A stretch of DNA of 27,754 nucleotides from JAKAXS01 sp041940525 (GTDB taxonomy: Bacteria; Pseudomonadota; Alphaproteobacteria; Rhizobiales; Hyphomicrobiaceae). The notes beneath the pieces are model-generated. The model did no database searches and was not told the DNA's origin. It was given only the letters and a program-made list of their open reading frames with translations. Made by a program: the position numbers and the translations under genes. Where the stretch lies: the NCBI GenBank assembly GCA_041940525.1, contig JBGTSB010000046.1, forward strand, positions 1 through 27,754. Reading direction: 5' to 3'. Below, in pieces: positions 1 to 7,076 of the stretch (positions are counted from its first letter, which is position 1; each line of letters starts with the position of its first letter).

Positions 1-632
1 GGATTGTCGAGATGCGCCACGCAGGCTTCGATGACTTCACCGAGGTTGTGCGGCGGCACGTTCGTCGCCATGCCGACAGCGATGCCGCCGGCGCCGTTGA
101 CGAGCAAATTGGGAAACTTCGCCGGCAACACCGACGGTTCTTCAAGACGGTCATCGTAGTTTGCTTTGAAGTCGACCGTGTCCTTGTCGAGATCATCGAG
201 CAAGAACTGGGCGATCTTGGAGAGGCGCGCCTCCGTGTAACGTTCGGCTGCCGGCGGGTCGCCATCAATCGAGCCGAAATTGCCCTGCCCGTCGATCAGT
301 GGCACGCGCATGGAGAAATCTTGCGCAAGGCGCACAAGTGCGTCGTAGATCGCCAGGTTACCGTGCGGGTGGAAGTCGCCCATCGTGTCGCCCACAACCT
401 TGGACGACTTCATGTGCTTCTTGTTCCAATCCAGGCCGAGACGCTGCATCGCATAAAGGATGCGACGGTGTACCGGCTTCAATCCGTCCCGCACATCCGG
501 CAGCGCACGCGAGACGATCACGCTCATCGCATACTCGAGGTATGAGCGCTTCATCTCATCGGTGATTAGAACCGGCCGGACATCCCCTGGTTCTTCGCCA
601 GAGGGTTGATCTTCGTTGTTGTTATCGGTCAA
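1..632 (-). CDS. gyrA: DNA gyrase subunit A (5' part, runs off left edge)
   Basis: Gyrase A is the DNA breakage-reunion subunit of the type II topoisomerase that introduces negative supercoils. The first ~210 codons are present; the rest lies beyond position 1. Reading in from 632, the protein shows the GyrA N-terminal signature AMSVIVSRALPDVRDGLKP, the HPHG segment, GQGNFGSIDGD and the RYTE motif with catalytic Tyr132 (Tyr122 in E. coli, an offset of 10). GyrA is favoured over ParC by NFGSIDGD and NLLVNGAGGIAVGMATN. The quinolone-determining region reads HPHGNLAIYD, so Asn and Leu occupy the E. coli Asp82 and Ser83 positions. The start is inferred as TTG at 632-630: an in-frame TAG lies two codons upstream and the next in-frame ATG (codon 27) falls inside the conserved region. 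Its Shine-Dalgarno (SD) sequence, AGGA, is unusually close. It is divergent from the PRC-barrel gene. Confidence 0.96.
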   Translation of the reverse strand, partial: MTDNNNEDQPSGEEPGDVRPVLITDEMKRSYLEYAMSVIVSRALPDVRDGLKPVHRRILYAMQRLGLDWNKKHMKSSKVVGDTMGDFHPHGNLAIYDALVRLAQDFSMRVPLIDGQGNFGSIDGDPPAAERYTEARLSKIAQFLLDDLDKDTVDFKANYDDRLEEPSVLPAKFPNLLVNGAGGIAVGMATNVPPHNLGEVIEACVAHLDN

Positions 633-866
633 ATCCTAGACATCCAAAAAAGCGGCCTATGCTGGCAATGCACGACCGCTGAACCATGTCTTAAATCAGT
701 ATCACATTAGCCCACTCTGACGGACGAAAGCAACGTTTGAGCTGTGGATTTTGCCTATTCTGGAGGCAATGGCCGGTGGCGCACAATTGATGTCGTGATC
801 ACGCAGGCAATTATGGCATTCTTGACTTGAAGGTGTCGCTAAGTCTCCTTAGCTTCCCCCGCGGCC

Positions 867-889
867 CGGCAAAGGAATGTCCTTTGCCG
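867..889 (+). promoter_or_regulatory. Perfect 10-bp inverted repeat in the leader of the PRC-barrel gene
   Basis: CGGCAAAGGA (867-876) and TCCTTTGCCG (880-889) are exact reverse complements around an ATG loop, ending 27 bases before the ATG at 917. No T tract follows, so it is not a typical intrinsic terminator. It could be an operator or an RNA stem affecting stability or translation. A smaller CTAAG/CTTAG stem lies just upstream at 839-852. The rest of the 633-916 gap between the divergent gyrA and PRC-barrel genes must hold both promoters, but I could not place them with confidence. Confidence 0.55.
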
Positions 890-916
890 CAGGCCATTGA
901 TAAGGGGATTGAGGTC

Positions 917-1648
917 ATGAAAAGCAAAATGCTTCTCGCCGCCGTGGCGGCCGTATTCGTCGCGCTGCCCGCCGCCGCTCAGGATACGTCTGTCTACATG
1001 AATACGCAGGGTACCGACCAGCACCTGGCTAAGGACACGCTTATCGGCGCGAGCATCTACGGCAAGGACGGCAAGATCATCGGCGATATCGAAGACCTGA
1101 TCTTGACGGACGGTAACACGGTTATCGGCGTCATCATCGGCACCGGTGGTTTTCTTGGCCTGGCTGAAAAGCGTGTCGGCATCAATCTGACGGCGTTGAC
1201 GTCGGAAGAGAAGGATGGCGCAACCATCATTACGCTGCCGCTAAGCCATGAAGATCTGGTCAAGGCAGAGCCCTACAAGCGCGCCCTGCCGAAAAAGTCT
1301 TTGCTGGAACGCGCCAAGGAAAAGGCGAAGGAGCTCGCCGACAAGACGAGCGAAACCACCAAGGACGCTTACGAAGACGCCAAGCCGAAGATCGAAGAGG
1401 CAAAGGAAAAGGCTAAGGAAGCCTACGAAGACGCCAAGAAGGCTGTGACGGGCGAGTCCGAGCCGGCCGCGACTGAAACGCCGGACGACAGCGCGGCATC
1501 CACCGAGACGCCGGAAGCGGCAACGGAAACGCCTGCGCCTGCCGAGCCGGAAACACCGGCTGCGAGCGAGCCTGAAACACCAGCTGCAACGGAGACTGCG
1601 CCGTCAACCGAGACACCAGCTGAGACGGAAACGCCGGCCACACCATAA
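917..1648 (+). CDS. Secreted PRC-barrel domain protein with charged helix and Thr/Glu/Pro tail
   Basis: A 243-residue exported protein of unknown precise role. A signal peptide (residues 1-21, cleavage near PAAA|Q) precedes a PRC-barrel domain at about 35-110 (IGASIYGKDGKIIGDIEDL, then VIIGTGGFLGLAEKRVGI). A Lys/Glu/Ala-rich segment at about 125-175 with recurring KEKAKE and AYEDAK units is probably helical and resembles LEA-like sequences. A low-complexity tail of ETP/TETPA repeats runs to the end. Alphaproteobacterial PRC-barrel proteins of this kind are often annotated as stress-related or photosynthetic reaction-centre-like, but nothing here ties it to photosynthesis. The ATG at 917 is preferred over an upstream in-frame start at 827 because it has AAGGGG about 9 bases upstream and begins directly with the signal peptide. 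A terminator follows. Confidence 0.85.
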   Translation: MKSKMLLAAVAAVFVALPAAAQDTSVYMNTQGTDQHLAKDTLIGASIYGKDGKIIGDIEDLILTDGNTVIGVIIGTGGFLGLAEKRVGINLTALTSEEKDGATIITLPLSHEDLVKAEPYKRALPKKSLLERAKEKAKELADKTSETTKDAYEDAKPKIEEAKEKAKEAYEDAKKAVTGESEPAATETPDDSAASTETPEAATETPAPAEPETPAASEPETPAATETAPSTETPAETETPATP

Positions 1649-1674
1649 GCCGCCGTATCTGCACGCACTCAGTG

Positions 1675-1710
1675 AAGGCCCTGCTGGCGCGACCCAGCGG
1701 GGCCTTTTGT
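1675..1710 (+). terminator. Intrinsic terminator after the PRC-barrel gene
   Basis: GGCCCTGCTGG pairs with CCAGCGGGGCC around a GCGCGA-containing loop, with one T:G pair, followed by TTTTGTT. It begins 26 bases after the stop codon, so it closes the PRC-barrel gene as a single-gene transcript. Confidence 0.8.
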
Positions 1711-1766
1711 TATGGGCCTGGCTCTGCTAGCAGAAAAGACTGGCTTTTCTTGAGGGGATTCGCCTG

Positions 1767-2813
1767 ATGATACCTGGGACCACACGCGGCATCGTGGTCA
1801 CGGCCCTCGGCATCAACCTGATCGTCGTGAGCGGCAAGATCGCGGCCTATGCAGGGAGTGGATCGGCGGCGCTGTTGTCCGAGGCCGTGCATTCGTTATC
1901 CGCCATCGCACATCAAGGTCTGTTGCTGTTCGGGCTGGCTCATGCACAACGTCCAGCAGACTCGCGCCATCCGCTCGGCTACCGCCGGGAGATCTACTTC
2001 TGGGCCTACGCGGGAGCTGTTCTGCTCTACGCGCACGGCGCAGGCGTAGCGATTTTTGAAGGTGTTCAGAAGCTGAAGGCTGATCCCTTCCTGACAATTT
2101 CTTTGACAACTTACACGTTGCCTATCCTTGGGCTGGTGTTGCTTGTGGCTTTCGCGCTGCTTATGCGGCCGCCTCAACGCGAGCAGGACATCAGCGCAAG
2201 CGATCCGGTGCGCACCGTTCTTACGGTAGAGACGGCAGCTGGGATTTGCGGGCTGCTCGTCGCACTGACCGGCTTATTTGCCAAGGATCAGCTTGGCATG
2301 CGCAGCGCGGATGCTCAGGCCGCCTTGGCGTCCGGCTTTGTGATGGCCGCGACAGCGGTGTTCTTGAGTCTACAAATCAAGGGCGTGTTGACTGGCCGTG
2401 CGGCGGACGCTGACCTACGGACCCGGCTGCGTGAAATCGTCGATGCGGAAACCGGGAGCGGTAAAGCGATAACGGATGTTTCCGACATTCAAACCATGCA
2501 GCAGGGGCCGGACGATATCGACGTGATCCTGACGGCGAACGTTTCGGCTGCGCACAATGCGCGTCAGATTGAAGAGGCTTTCACGAGGCTGGAGCAGGCT
2601 CTTCAGGACGAATGCGATGGCCCGTGCCAGGTCATGTTCAAGATCGCCGGGGTCGACGGCAACGAAGGGCACACCTCAGCGCCTGCGCCGGTCCAGACTG
2701 ATACCGCCTCCGCGGCGTCATCGCAGGCTAGGCCGGCGGCCGGTCCGGCCTCCGCACCTAGCAGACGTCCGGCGGTCCGGCGCAATCGCAACAAAGGAAA
2801 AAGCCAGCCCTGA
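1767..2813 (+). CDS. Cation diffusion facilitator (CDF) family protein with altered metal site
   Basis: A 348-residue inner-membrane protein resembling SLC30A9-type CDF transporters, which export divalent metals by proton antiport. Recognisable elements are SGSAALLSEAVHSL in TM2, RHPLGYRREIYFW between TM2 and TM3, the TM5-TM6 region (150-205), and a cytoplasmic alpha/beta domain (about 215-300). An Ala/Pro/Arg-rich tail covers the last ~45 residues. In relatives I remember, TM2 reads HSLVD and TM5 reads FEDSAA. Here the matching positions are HSLSA (His42, Ala46) and VETAA (Glu155, Thr156), so two expected acidic ligands are missing, while Asp182 is kept. The cytosolic loop before TM5 is short. 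The start is supported by GAGGGG 9 bases before the ATG. Metal transport is therefore uncertain. Confidence 0.8.
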   Translation: MIPGTTRGIVVTALGINLIVVSGKIAAYAGSGSAALLSEAVHSLSAIAHQGLLLFGLAHAQRPADSRHPLGYRREIYFWAYAGAVLLYAHGAGVAIFEGVQKLKADPFLTISLTTYTLPILGLVLLVAFALLMRPPQREQDISASDPVRTVLTVETAAGICGLLVALTGLFAKDQLGMRSADAQAALASGFVMAATAVFLSLQIKGVLTGRAADADLRTRLREIVDAETGSGKAITDVSDIQTMQQGPDDIDVILTANVSAAHNARQIEEAFTRLEQALQDECDGPCQVMFKIAGVDGNEGHTSAPAPVQTDTASAASSQARPAAGPASAPSRRPAVRRNRNKGKSQP

Positions 2814-2831
2814 ATGACAGGACTGGCTTTT
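2799..2831. terminator. Bidirectional terminator between the CDF gene and ssb
   Basis: AAAAGCCAG (2799-2807) pairs with CTGGCTTTT (2823-2831), and an inner stem CCTG/CAGG (2809-2812/2818-2821) surrounds the loop. The CDF stop codon (2811-2813) lies inside the hairpin. A-rich and T-rich flanks let it work for both convergent genes. Confidence 0.85.
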
Positions 2832-2864
2832 CGCAACACTTCACCCAGATAGGGCGGCACTTCG

Positions 2865-3380
2865 CTAGAACGGGATTTCGTCGTCCAGCTGCTTGTCGAA
2901 GGGCTTCGAACCGCCGTTGCTGCCGCCGCTAGAGCGGCGCGGCTCGCTGTAGCCGCCGGAGGATCCGCCGCCAAAATCGTCCGCTCCATAGCCGGACTGG
3001 CTGCCTTCAGACATACCGCCGCTCGCGTTGCGGCCATCAAGCATGGTCAGCGTGCCGTTAAATCCCTGCAACACGACTTCCGTTGTGTAGCGGTCCTGGC
3101 CCTGCTGGTCCTGCCACTTGCGCGTCTGTAGAGCGCCTTCGACGTAAACTTTCGAGCCTTTACGCAGATACTGCTCGACCACGCGGCAGAGGTTCTCGTT
3201 GAAGATCGCCACCGAGTGCCACTCGGTTTTCTCGCGGCGCTCGCCCGAGTTCTTGTCGCGCCAGGTGTCGCTCGTTGCGATGCGCAGGTTTGCGATCGGG
3301 CGCCCGTCCTGGGTTCTGCGGATTTCCGGGTCGCGGCCCAAGTTGCCGATGAGAATGACTTTGTTGACGGAACCGGCCAT
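2865..3380 (-). CDS. ssb: Single-stranded DNA-binding protein
   Basis: SSB coats single-stranded DNA during replication, recombination and repair and recruits partners through its C-terminal tip. This 171-residue protein has an OB fold at about 4-112 (NKVILIGNLGRDPEIR, EWHSVAIFNENL, GSKVYVEGALQTRKWQD). A Gly/Ser-rich flexible linker follows, then the acidic tip DDEIPF, so the full family architecture is intact. AGGAGT lies 5 bases before the ATG. The upstream 200 bp contain a LexA-type box and a palindrome, suggesting DNA-damage control, as known for ssb in other alphaproteobacteria. In many relatives uvrA sits beside ssb; here that place is taken by a pentapeptide-repeat gene. Confidence 0.98.
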   Translation of the reverse strand: MAGSVNKVILIGNLGRDPEIRRTQDGRPIANLRIATSDTWRDKNSGERREKTEWHSVAIFNENLCRVVEQYLRKGSKVYVEGALQTRKWQDQQGQDRYTTEVVLQGFNGTLTMLDGRNASGGMSEGSQSGYGADDFGGGSSGGYSEPRRSSGGSNGGSKPFDKQLDDEIPF

Positions 3381-3488
3381 CTAACACTCCTGGTGTGTTG
3401 CTATGCGTTGCGCGCTTCGCAACGACTCAAGTGACAAAGCCTAACCACGCATCCGCCGCAGTTCTGCCCAGCCACTACGGTTGTCCAC

Positions 3489-3505
3489 GCATATTTTGTA
3501 TATGC
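3489..3505. promoter_or_regulatory. Palindrome in the ssb promoter region
   Basis: GCATAT-TTTGT-ATATGC is a perfect inverted repeat with 6-base arms, about 110 bases upstream of the ssb start and 14 bases from the LexA box. On the ssb strand it contains TATACA, a possible -10 element, so it may overlap the promoter or be an operator. No regulator can be named. Confidence 0.4.
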
Positions 3506-3519
3506 TGCCAAACAACTTT

Positions 3520-3534
3520 GTTCTATTTATGTTC
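3520..3534. promoter_or_regulatory. LexA (SOS) box upstream of ssb
   Basis: GTTC-TATTTAT-GTTC matches the direct-repeat LexA recognition sequence known for alphaproteobacteria (GTTC-N7-GTTC) exactly. It lies 140 bases upstream of the ssb ATG, and the other neighbour, the pentapeptide-repeat gene, ends here rather than starting, so ssb is the only plausible target. Confidence 0.75.
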
Positions 3535-3579
3535 TCATTGGCCCGACGTCAACGCCGGGTGCCCATTCGGCCGGTAGGA

Positions 3580-5619
3580 CTACTTCGGGCGGGCCAGTTC
3601 GGCGGCGATGGAGAAGTCGCGGTAGACGGCCGGGTCCATGCGCTTTTTGGACTCACAGTCCCTGCCACGCAAACGGTCATAGAGCTGCACCATGTTGCCG
3701 CGGAAACCGGTTGTCTTGGCGCGCCGGGCGATGCCGGTGGCGATGGCGCCGTTGGCAAGGCCCTCCTTGCACATGGATTTCGACAAGTGTTCGGTCAGCC
3801 GGTCGGCATAATCAAAGCCGGCTGAAGCTGACTGGTTCATCACATACTGCCATTGCTGATGCGGTGGCGACTGGTTCCAGCGGCGGACTTCGCTGGGTTC
3901 CATCAGCGGCTTCATGGATGCGAGTACCGTATTGCGCAAATTGCCTGGCCGGATCTGGGTGAGGTCGGTCTTGACGGCATCGGCATCGGACTCGCTCAGC
4001 GGGTTTAAGACGAGGCCGGTGAAGTCGGCCAGCCCGGTCGTATCGGTTCGGGGCATGCTGGTCTGCCAGATTCCAGCACCACGGAAGTCAGCAGCGCGCA
4101 CAACGGCATCGTCTAGCTTGGCGCCTTGAAGCATTGCGAGCTCCAGTGTCGCCGTCTCAAGATCGGCACCGGACAGGTCGGCTGCTCGCAAATCGGCGCG
4201 GCGCAGGTAGGCGCCTTGCAAACGCGAGCTTGCCAGGTTCGCGCCTTGCAGACGCGCGCCGTTCAAGTTGGCACCCTGCATGCGCGCGAATAGCAATTGC
4301 GCGCCTTGAAGCTCGGCGGCTTCCAACTGCGCGTTTTCCAGATGGGCGGAGCTTAGATCGGCTCCAGTGAGCAGACCGTTCGAGACGATGGCGCCGGCCA
4401 AATTCGCTTCAGACAAGTTGGCCCCGCGCAAATCGATGCCTAGCAGGTTTGCGTTTTCGAGTTTTGCCTTGGTGAAGTCGGCCCGCCCTGCCTTGGAACA
4501 GCCCGCGCCCTTGCGGTCCGTTGTCAGGTAGAAGGTTTCCGGGTCTGCGCAGGACAGCCACGCGCCGCTCAAGTCTGTTCCAGCCAAACTGGCGCGGCGC
4601 AAATCGGCCCCGGTCAAATCCGCCTGATGCAGGTCGGAGCGGTCAAGCTTGGCAAAGCGCAGGTCGCGTCCACGCAACGACAGCGATGGTTCGCCAGGCG
4701 CCTGGTCTCGATCGACGACCAAGTCCGCGTCTTGGACGCTGAGATTGCGTTCGAACATGCCGAACAGCTTGCCGTCTTCGCTAGCTGCGAAGAAAGGCGT
4801 GACAAAACCGGAGACGTATTGTGCCCGCGCTTCGCCCTCGGCTTTCTTGCCGAAGATTGTCTGAACGAAGCGGTCGAGCGGCTCGCCTGGGACAGTGGCG
4901 ACGAACAAAGAGAAGAATGCGACCACGCCAAGCACGACAGCGGTCAACATGCAGCCGAATGGGTTGTCCCGCGTCGTTCTCCAGGCTGCCTGGAAAAAGG
5001 ATGTTTCGGTGCGCAGCATGAAGACACCGATCAGGATGAGCGCCGCCAGATCGACCAGCAAGGCAATCCTCTGCGTCCAGGTGATGGTCACGCTGTGGTA
5101 GGGCAGGAAGACAACCTGGATGTAAAGAATGAGAACGACGGGCAGCGTGACGAGCGTCAGCCAGGACATTCCGTGAAGGAACGTGCTCAACACGCGCGAG
5201 CGGTGCGGGCCGGCGATCGCTTGAACGAAGAAGAAGTTCGTCAGCTCAAGGCGCAGCGGGTGGGAACGCTTATCTGTCGTCTCCATCAGGCGGATGGCCT
5301 GATCGAATTCCATGGTTTCGCGGGCCAGCAGTACCAGCTGCGAAATCAAACCCAGATGCAACAGGACGAGGATGATGGGGGCGAATTGGAAGAACTGCGT
5401 GAGCTGGATATTGACCTGCAGGATTGGCAGGGCGACCGGCGTTTCCAGCAGCAGGTCACGATGCGTTACGCCAGCGACGGCGATCACGAAATAGGCCATG
5501 ATGGCTAAGAAGATCAGCCAAGCGGCGTGTGCGGCATCGCTCGACCGGTTGACGGCCTCCAAAAGGCTATATGGATTGACCGGAGTTTCTTCCGGGCCAA
5601 TGCCTGCCGTGTCCGCCAT
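3580..5619 (-). CDS. Membrane-anchored pentapeptide-repeat protein
   Basis: A 679-residue protein of unknown function. The N-terminal 245 residues hold about five predicted membrane segments (near 35-51, 78-99, 154-174, 186-202 and 224-245). From about 315 to 545 runs a long series of A(D/N)LXX pentapeptide repeats (for example LHQADLTGADLRRASLAGTD), expected to form a right-handed quadrilateral beta helix. One loop interrupts the helix after LSC and contains a second Cys (GAGC), leaving two Cys about 20 residues apart. The C-terminal ~130 residues are non-repetitive and contain two further Cys. The ATG at 5619 is chosen over an upstream in-frame start at 5718 because GGGGGAG precedes it and the extra N-terminus looks non-coding. 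Membrane anchoring makes it unlike soluble Qnr-type gyrase-protecting proteins. Confidence 0.85.
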   Translation of the reverse strand: MADTAGIGPEETPVNPYSLLEAVNRSSDAAHAAWLIFLAIMAYFVIAVAGVTHRDLLLETPVALPILQVNIQLTQFFQFAPIILVLLHLGLISQLVLLARETMEFDQAIRLMETTDKRSHPLRLELTNFFFVQAIAGPHRSRVLSTFLHGMSWLTLVTLPVVLILYIQVVFLPYHSVTITWTQRIALLVDLAALILIGVFMLRTETSFFQAAWRTTRDNPFGCMLTAVVLGVVAFFSLFVATVPGEPLDRFVQTIFGKKAEGEARAQYVSGFVTPFFAASEDGKLFGMFERNLSVQDADLVVDRDQAPGEPSLSLRGRDLRFAKLDRSDLHQADLTGADLRRASLAGTDLSGAWLSCADPETFYLTTDRKGAGCSKAGRADFTKAKLENANLLGIDLRGANLSEANLAGAIVSNGLLTGADLSSAHLENAQLEAAELQGAQLLFARMQGANLNGARLQGANLASSRLQGAYLRRADLRAADLSGADLETATLELAMLQGAKLDDAVVRAADFRGAGIWQTSMPRTDTTGLADFTGLVLNPLSESDADAVKTDLTQIRPGNLRNTVLASMKPLMEPSEVRRWNQSPPHQQWQYVMNQSASAGFDYADRLTEHLSKSMCKEGLANGAIATGIARRAKTTGFRGNMVQLYDRLRGRDCESKKRMDPAVYRDFSIAAELARPK

Positions 5620-5810
5620 GATAACTCCCCCAAACGCGTGACATAGTTGAGCGGGAAAACTGCGACGACCATAGCGGAGAAAGTGAGGCACGCAACAATC
5701 GTGCGACCAGTCCGACACGCGCGGTTAACGGTGTATACGATCAATTTTCGAGACATCAGGACCCGAGCGCCGCTTTAAACGCCCCGCGATAGGAACGGAT
5801 AAGTGACACC

Positions 5811-6527
5811 ATGATTACGTTGTATGGTTCCGGCCGGAATTTCGGACTGCCCGACGCCAGTCCATTCGTGACGAAGGCTGAGATTCTTCTCAAGATGTCG
5901 GGCGCGCCTTACCGCCTGGGTAAGATGTCCTTCTCAAAGGCTCCGAAAGGCAAGATTCCGTACATCGAGGATGACGGGATTGTCCTGGGAGACAGCACAC
6001 TGATCCGTTTCCATCTGGAAGAAAAGTACGGCGTGATGTTCGACGAGGGTTTGAGCGAGAGCGACAAAGCCGTGTCGTGGGCGTTTGAGAAGATGGTCGA
6101 AGAGCACCTCTATTTTGCGATCGTGCATGCCCGTTGGATTGATGATGCCGAGTTCGACAAGGGGCCGCGCCGCTTCTTCGATGCGGTGCCAGCTGTGGCC
6201 AGACCGGTAGCGGTGTCCATGGTGCGGCGGATGGTACGCCGTCAGCTGCACGGGCATGGCATGGGACGACATTCGCGTGGGGAGATCGCCCGACTTGCAA
6301 TCCGCGATCTTGATGCCATCGCCGCCTTTTTGGACGGCAAGTCTTGGCTGATGGGCGAGCAGCCCTGCGCGGCGGATGCCTCTGTTTGGGCCATGGTGGC
6401 GGGTGCGCTGACGGCACACTTCGACAACCCGATGCGGCGTCACGGCGAGGCACTGCCGGCACTGGTCGCCTACCGCGATCGCGGCATGGCACTTTGGTTT
6501 CCCAACTTGGCCGGCACGTCTGGTTGA
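5811..6527 (+). CDS. Glutathione S-transferase family protein, metaxin/Faxc type
   Basis: A 238-residue two-domain GST-fold protein. The N-terminal thioredoxin-like half (about 1-75) has MITLYGSG, ASPFVTKAEILLKMSG and GKIPYIEDDG with the conserved cis-proline position, then GDSTLIRFHLEEKYG. The C-terminal helical half (about 85-230) ends with GEQPCAADASVWAMVAG, typical of the metaxin / failed-axon-connections group common in alphaproteobacteria. Substrate is unknown and many members have no proven transferase activity. The SD sequence is weak. It is followed on the same strand, after 113 bases, by the YkgJ-type gene, which may have its own promoter. Confidence 0.88.
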   Translation: MITLYGSGRNFGLPDASPFVTKAEILLKMSGAPYRLGKMSFSKAPKGKIPYIEDDGIVLGDSTLIRFHLEEKYGVMFDEGLSESDKAVSWAFEKMVEEHLYFAIVHARWIDDAEFDKGPRRFFDAVPAVARPVAVSMVRRMVRRQLHGHGMGRHSRGEIARLAIRDLDAIAAFLDGKSWLMGEQPCAADASVWAMVAGALTAHFDNPMRRHGEALPALVAYRDRGMALWFPNLAGTSG

Positions 6528-6569
6528 GGCCTTGGCGCTACGCGATAACCCAAAGACAAGAAACACCTA

Positions 6570-6597
6570 TTGACCTTAGTGCCGTATGCGTTATCCC
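6570..6597 (+). promoter_or_regulatory. Candidate sigma-70-type promoter before the YkgJ-family gene
   Basis: TTGACC and TATCCC are separated by 16 bases in the gap between the GST gene and the YkgJ-family gene, with the coding start 44 bases downstream. The -10 match is partial, so this is only a candidate. Confidence 0.25.
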
Positions 6598-6640
6598 GAG
6601 ATAGCGCTTCTGCTGATCGACTATTGAGGGAGCCTGGAGA

Positions 6641-7000
6641 TTGTACTCCTGCAAAAACTGCCCCGGCTACTGCTGCTCTTATCCGCTCATCGCACTTGAC
6701 CGCCGCGACGTTGAACGTCTGGCCAAGCATTTCAATCTTTCCTATGAAGTCGCCGAGAAGCGGTTCACCCGGCCGGCTTGGGGTCGCAAGTGGGCGATGC
6801 GCCGGAAGAAGGATAAGTACTACGGCCGCATCTGTCGCTTCTTCGATACCGAAAAGCGGCAATGCACGGTCTACAAGGCCCGCCCATCGGTTTGCCGCTC
6901 GTTTCCTGGCGGCGGTCGCTGCGGTTACTACGACTTCCTGATGTTTGAGCGCCGCGCGCAGGACGATCCGGAATTCGTGGCGTTGACCGACAACACCTAA
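6641..7000 (+). CDS. YkgJ-family cysteine-cluster protein (putative Zn/Fe-chelating)
   Basis: A 119-residue member of the YkgJ / CxxCxxxCC family (PF03692), annotated as putative zinc- or iron-chelating proteins. Cysteines are in SCKNCPGYCC near the N-terminus, ICRFFD, RQCTVYKARPSVCRSFPG and GRCGYY, matching the family spacing; the metal and role are not established. The start is taken as TTG at 6641 because the cysteine cluster begins three codons in, no in-frame ATG or GTG exists after the TGA at 6614, and GAGGGAG lies about 8 bases upstream. It ends 76 bases before the convergent protease gene, with a hairpin in between. Confidence 0.87.
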   Translation: MYSCKNCPGYCCSYPLIALDRRDVERLAKHFNLSYEVAEKRFTRPAWGRKWAMRRKKDKYYGRICRFFDTEKRQCTVYKARPSVCRSFPGGGRCGYYDFLMFERRAQDDPEFVALTDNT

Positions 7001-7010
7001 CGATCCAGCG

Positions 7011-7042
7011 AAAACAGAAAAGCCGGGCTCGCTAGCCCGGCT
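7011..7042 (-). terminator. Intrinsic terminator between convergent genes
   Basis: AGCCGGGCT (7021-7029) and AGCCCGGCT (7034-7042) form a perfect 9-bp stem with a CGCT loop. On the minus strand it is followed by TTTT, then CTG and TTTT, so it fits best as the terminator of the BTLCP protease gene ending at 7077. The plus-strand side has only a weak T tract. Confidence 0.75.
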
Positions 7043-7076
7043 CTAAATGATTGGGTGGTGCTCACGATGGATCGCC

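Noticed and set aside
1503..1645. Tandem DNA repeat at the end of the PRC-barrel gene
   Set aside because: The periodicity is imperfect and explained by low-complexity coding for Glu-Thr-Pro-Ala; no separate repeat element is supported.
1413..1668. Minus-strand open frames with Val/Ser/Ala repeats opposite the PRC-barrel tail
   Set aside because: The repeats mirror the ETP-repeat codons of the real gene on the other strand.
4627..5508. 293-residue plus-strand open frame opposite the pentapeptide-repeat gene
   Set aside because: Its Gln/Asp/Glu-rich translation is what the reverse complement of hydrophobic membrane codons yields; no motif was seen.
3580..5619. Pentapeptide-repeat protein as a Qnr-like gyrase protector, given gyrA in the same window
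   Set aside because: It is a 679-residue membrane-anchored protein with an extra C-terminal domain, unlike small soluble Qnr/MfpA proteins, and gyrA is about 3 kb away with other genes between.
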